This document shows positions 62,725 to 64,000 of a DNA stretch of 64,000 nt, one piece after another. Each line of letters opens with the position of its first letter. The first letter of the stretch is position 1. This stretch comes from Zhongshania marina (GTDB lineage Bacteria; Pseudomonadota; Gammaproteobacteria; Pseudomonadales; Spongiibacteraceae). Under the pieces are notes generated by a model. It searched no databases and was not told the DNA's origin. It was given only the letters and a program-made list of their open reading frames with translations. The translations under genes were made by a program, and so were the position numbers. The DNA lies in NCBI RefSeq assembly GCF_002915595.1, contig NZ_PQGG01000019.1, positions 186,001 through 250,000 on the forward strand, in the 5' to 3' direction.

Positions 62725-63729
62725 TTATTGAAAAGCAGCTAAACCAACTGCCTTGCGCACTTTTGCCAACATCGGCGCAGCCTGTGCCCTAGCCTTTTCT
62801 GCACCTTTTTTAAGCTCAGCCTCTAAAAACTCGCCATCGGCTAAAATCGCCTCATAACGCTCACGCGCGGGAGCAAGCTGTGTATTAATTAATTCAAACA
62901 AATCCTTTTTCGCCTGGCCCCAAGCAATACCATCGGCAAATTTTTGACGCATTCCCACTGCCTCTGCAGGTGTAGCAAAGGCCTTCCAAATTTCAAATAC
63001 CGTCGAGCTATCTGGATCTTTGGGCTCGCCTGGCTCTAGCAAATTCGTTTTAACCTTATTAATGTGCTTTTGCAGTTTCTTTTCTGGCAAAAAAAGCGGG
63101 ATAGTATTGCCGTAGCTTTTGCTCATTTTGCGGCCATCTAAACCACTCAACACCGCTACATCGTCAACAACCGCCTCCGGAAGAATAAAGGTGTCACCGT
63201 ACAAATGATTAAAGCGCTGGGCCATGTCGCGGGCCATTTCAATGTGTTGAATCTGATCTCGACCCACCGGCACTTTGCTGGCATTAAACATTAAAATATC
63301 TGCCGCCATTAAAATCGGGTAGCTGAACAAGCCCATCGTTACGCCAAAATCTGGGTCATCGCCGTTTTCCTCATTGGCTTGTACCGCCGCTTTGTAGGCG
63401 TGGGAGCGATTCATTAATCCCTTTGCGCACACACAGGTAAGAATCCAGCTCAGCTCGGTAATCTCGGGAACGTCTGACTGCCGATAAAAAGTCGTCGAGT
63501 CGGTATCTAGCCCCAAGGCCAGCCACGTCGCTGCGATTTCTCGGCTAGATTGATGAACCTTTGCAGGTTCATGGCTTTTGATAAGAGCGTGATAATCAGC
63601 AAGAAAGAAAAATGCATCAAACTCGCCGCGCTGGCTTTCTGCAATAGCAGGACGAATTGCGCCAACGTAATTTCCTAAATGCGGCGTTCCGGTGGTCGTA
63701 ATGCCGGTAAGTACCCGCTGCTTAGCCAT
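62725..63729 (-). CDS. trpS: Tryptophanyl-tRNA synthetase
   Basis: Class I synthetase charging tRNA-Trp. Start at [14 protein letters not shown] (ATG 63729, AGGA 7 bp upstream) gives 334 aa, the E. coli length. Class I signatures: [12 protein letters not shown] (HIGH-like, about 11-22) and [10 protein letters not shown] (KMSKS, about 196-205). The N-terminal extension of the frame ([12 protein letters not shown]) contains the ribosome-binding site and is not coding. Convergent with the small exported protein; the next gene upstream is the probable glycosyltransferase. Confidence 0.97.
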   Translation of the reverse strand: MAKQRVLTGITTTGTPHLGNYVGAIRPAIAESQRGEFDAFFFLADYHALIKSHEPAKVHQSSREIAATWLALGLDTDSTTFYRQSDVPEITELSWILTCVCAKGLMNRSHAYKAAVQANEENGDDPDFGVTMGLFSYPILMAADILMFNASKVPVGRDQIQHIEMARDMAQRFNHLYGDTFILPEAVVDDVAVLSGLDGRKMSKSYGNTIPLFLPEKKLQKHINKVKTNLLEPGEPKDPDSSTVFEIWKAFATPAEAVGMRQKFADGIAWGQAKKDLFELINTQLAPARERYEAILADGEFLEAELKKGAEKARAQAAPMLAKVRKAVGLAAFQ

Positions 63730-63841
63730 AGTCTTTTCCTGTTCGATTTTGAGGCGGCCTTGCAATTAGCCGCTGCTCTGAATAAAGGCGCTTATGATAC
63801 TGGCTCGCCACTGCGGTGTCAGTAATCCCTGCACCCAGAAG

Positions 63842-64000
63842 CTATCCTAATAAATCGTCAAATATCTGCTGATAGCGCGGCGCCAAGTGCTGCCAACTTA
63901 AGGTGCTCACATCTACTGACGCTAAGTTACCCTGCTCTTTTTTAATCAATAGATTTTGTAGTTGTGCTCTACAGGCGCTAGCCTCTAACTGCACATCATC
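63842..64000 (-). CDS. C-terminal fragment, probable glycosyltransferase (runs off the right edge)
   Basis: The last 52 codons are visible, from the window edge to TAG at 63842. The residues include ACRAQLQNLLIKKEQGN and finish LSWQHLAPRYQQIFDDLLG. The W-H-LAPRYQQIFDDLL ending resembles the closing helix of GT4 (group 1) glycosyltransferases, where a W..... Y segment folds back on the N-terminal domain. The fragment is too short to be certain; the open frame and its composition support a real gene. Confidence 0.5.
   Translation of the reverse strand, partial: DDVQLEASACRAQLQNLLIKKEQGNLASVDVSTLSWQHLAPRYQQIFDDLLG

Overview
The window reads as chromosomal DNA from a marine-type gammaproteobacterium, most plausibly a Cellvibrionales/Spongiibacteraceae-like lineage. 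This rests on protein resemblance and on gene orders I recall from Pseudomonas and E. coli (pyrG-kdsA-eno-ftsB, purL-mltF-tadA, guaB-guaA, hom-thrC-recJ-prfB-lysS, rpsP-rimM-trmD-rplS beside ffh, ffh-ypjD-yfjD, queA-tgt); no database search was possible. There is one tRNA (Leu, anticodon CAA). I saw no rRNA, CRISPR array, prophage or intact insertion sequence.

Layout. 1-14.0 kb is housekeeping: a ftsB fragment, eno, kdsA, pyrG, suhB, secF, secD, purL, mltF, tadA. 14.0-25.7 kb is an accessory block between tadA and guaA. It holds a multi-pass membrane protein, a ferritin-like metal hydrolase, a Tat-exported SnoaL-like protein, a small secreted Gly-rich protein with a broken paralogue, a TonB receptor, a methyltransferase and two lipoprotein genes, one with an in-frame amber codon in its signal peptide. 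25.7-38.7 kb is housekeeping again: guaA, guaB, xseA, a Crp/Fnr regulator, lysS, prfB with its programmed frameshift, recJ, thrC, hom. 38.8-48.6 kb is a second accessory block: a Fur-box-linked siderophore receptor with a PepSY membrane protein, then a six-gene acyl-CoA degradation operon. 48.9-64 kb is housekeeping: dsbC, the rpsP operon, ffh, ypjD, yfjD, DUF1289, gamma carbonic anhydrase, a NIF3-type protein, tgt, queA, tRNA-Leu, a thioesterase with a third TonB receptor, a small exported protein, trpS, and the C-terminus of a probable glycosyltransferase.

Two signals stand out. First, four copies of a 20-bp palindrome (best copy TATTGACCTACAGGTCAATA) lie upstream of four neighbouring transcription units at 16.0-18.9 kb. 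They tie the hydrolase (with the membrane protein), the SnoaL-like protein, the secreted protein and the TonB receptor into one apparent regulon whose regulator is not in the window. Second, five intergenic loci carry arrays built from exact 7-bp units (TCGGACG and its inverse), four of them 3-8 bp past a stop codon. Smaller points are a probable leaderless xseA mRNA, the amber-interrupted signal peptide, a poly-C tract that breaks a secreted-protein paralogue, and a Fur box over the -35 of the siderophore receptor promoter.
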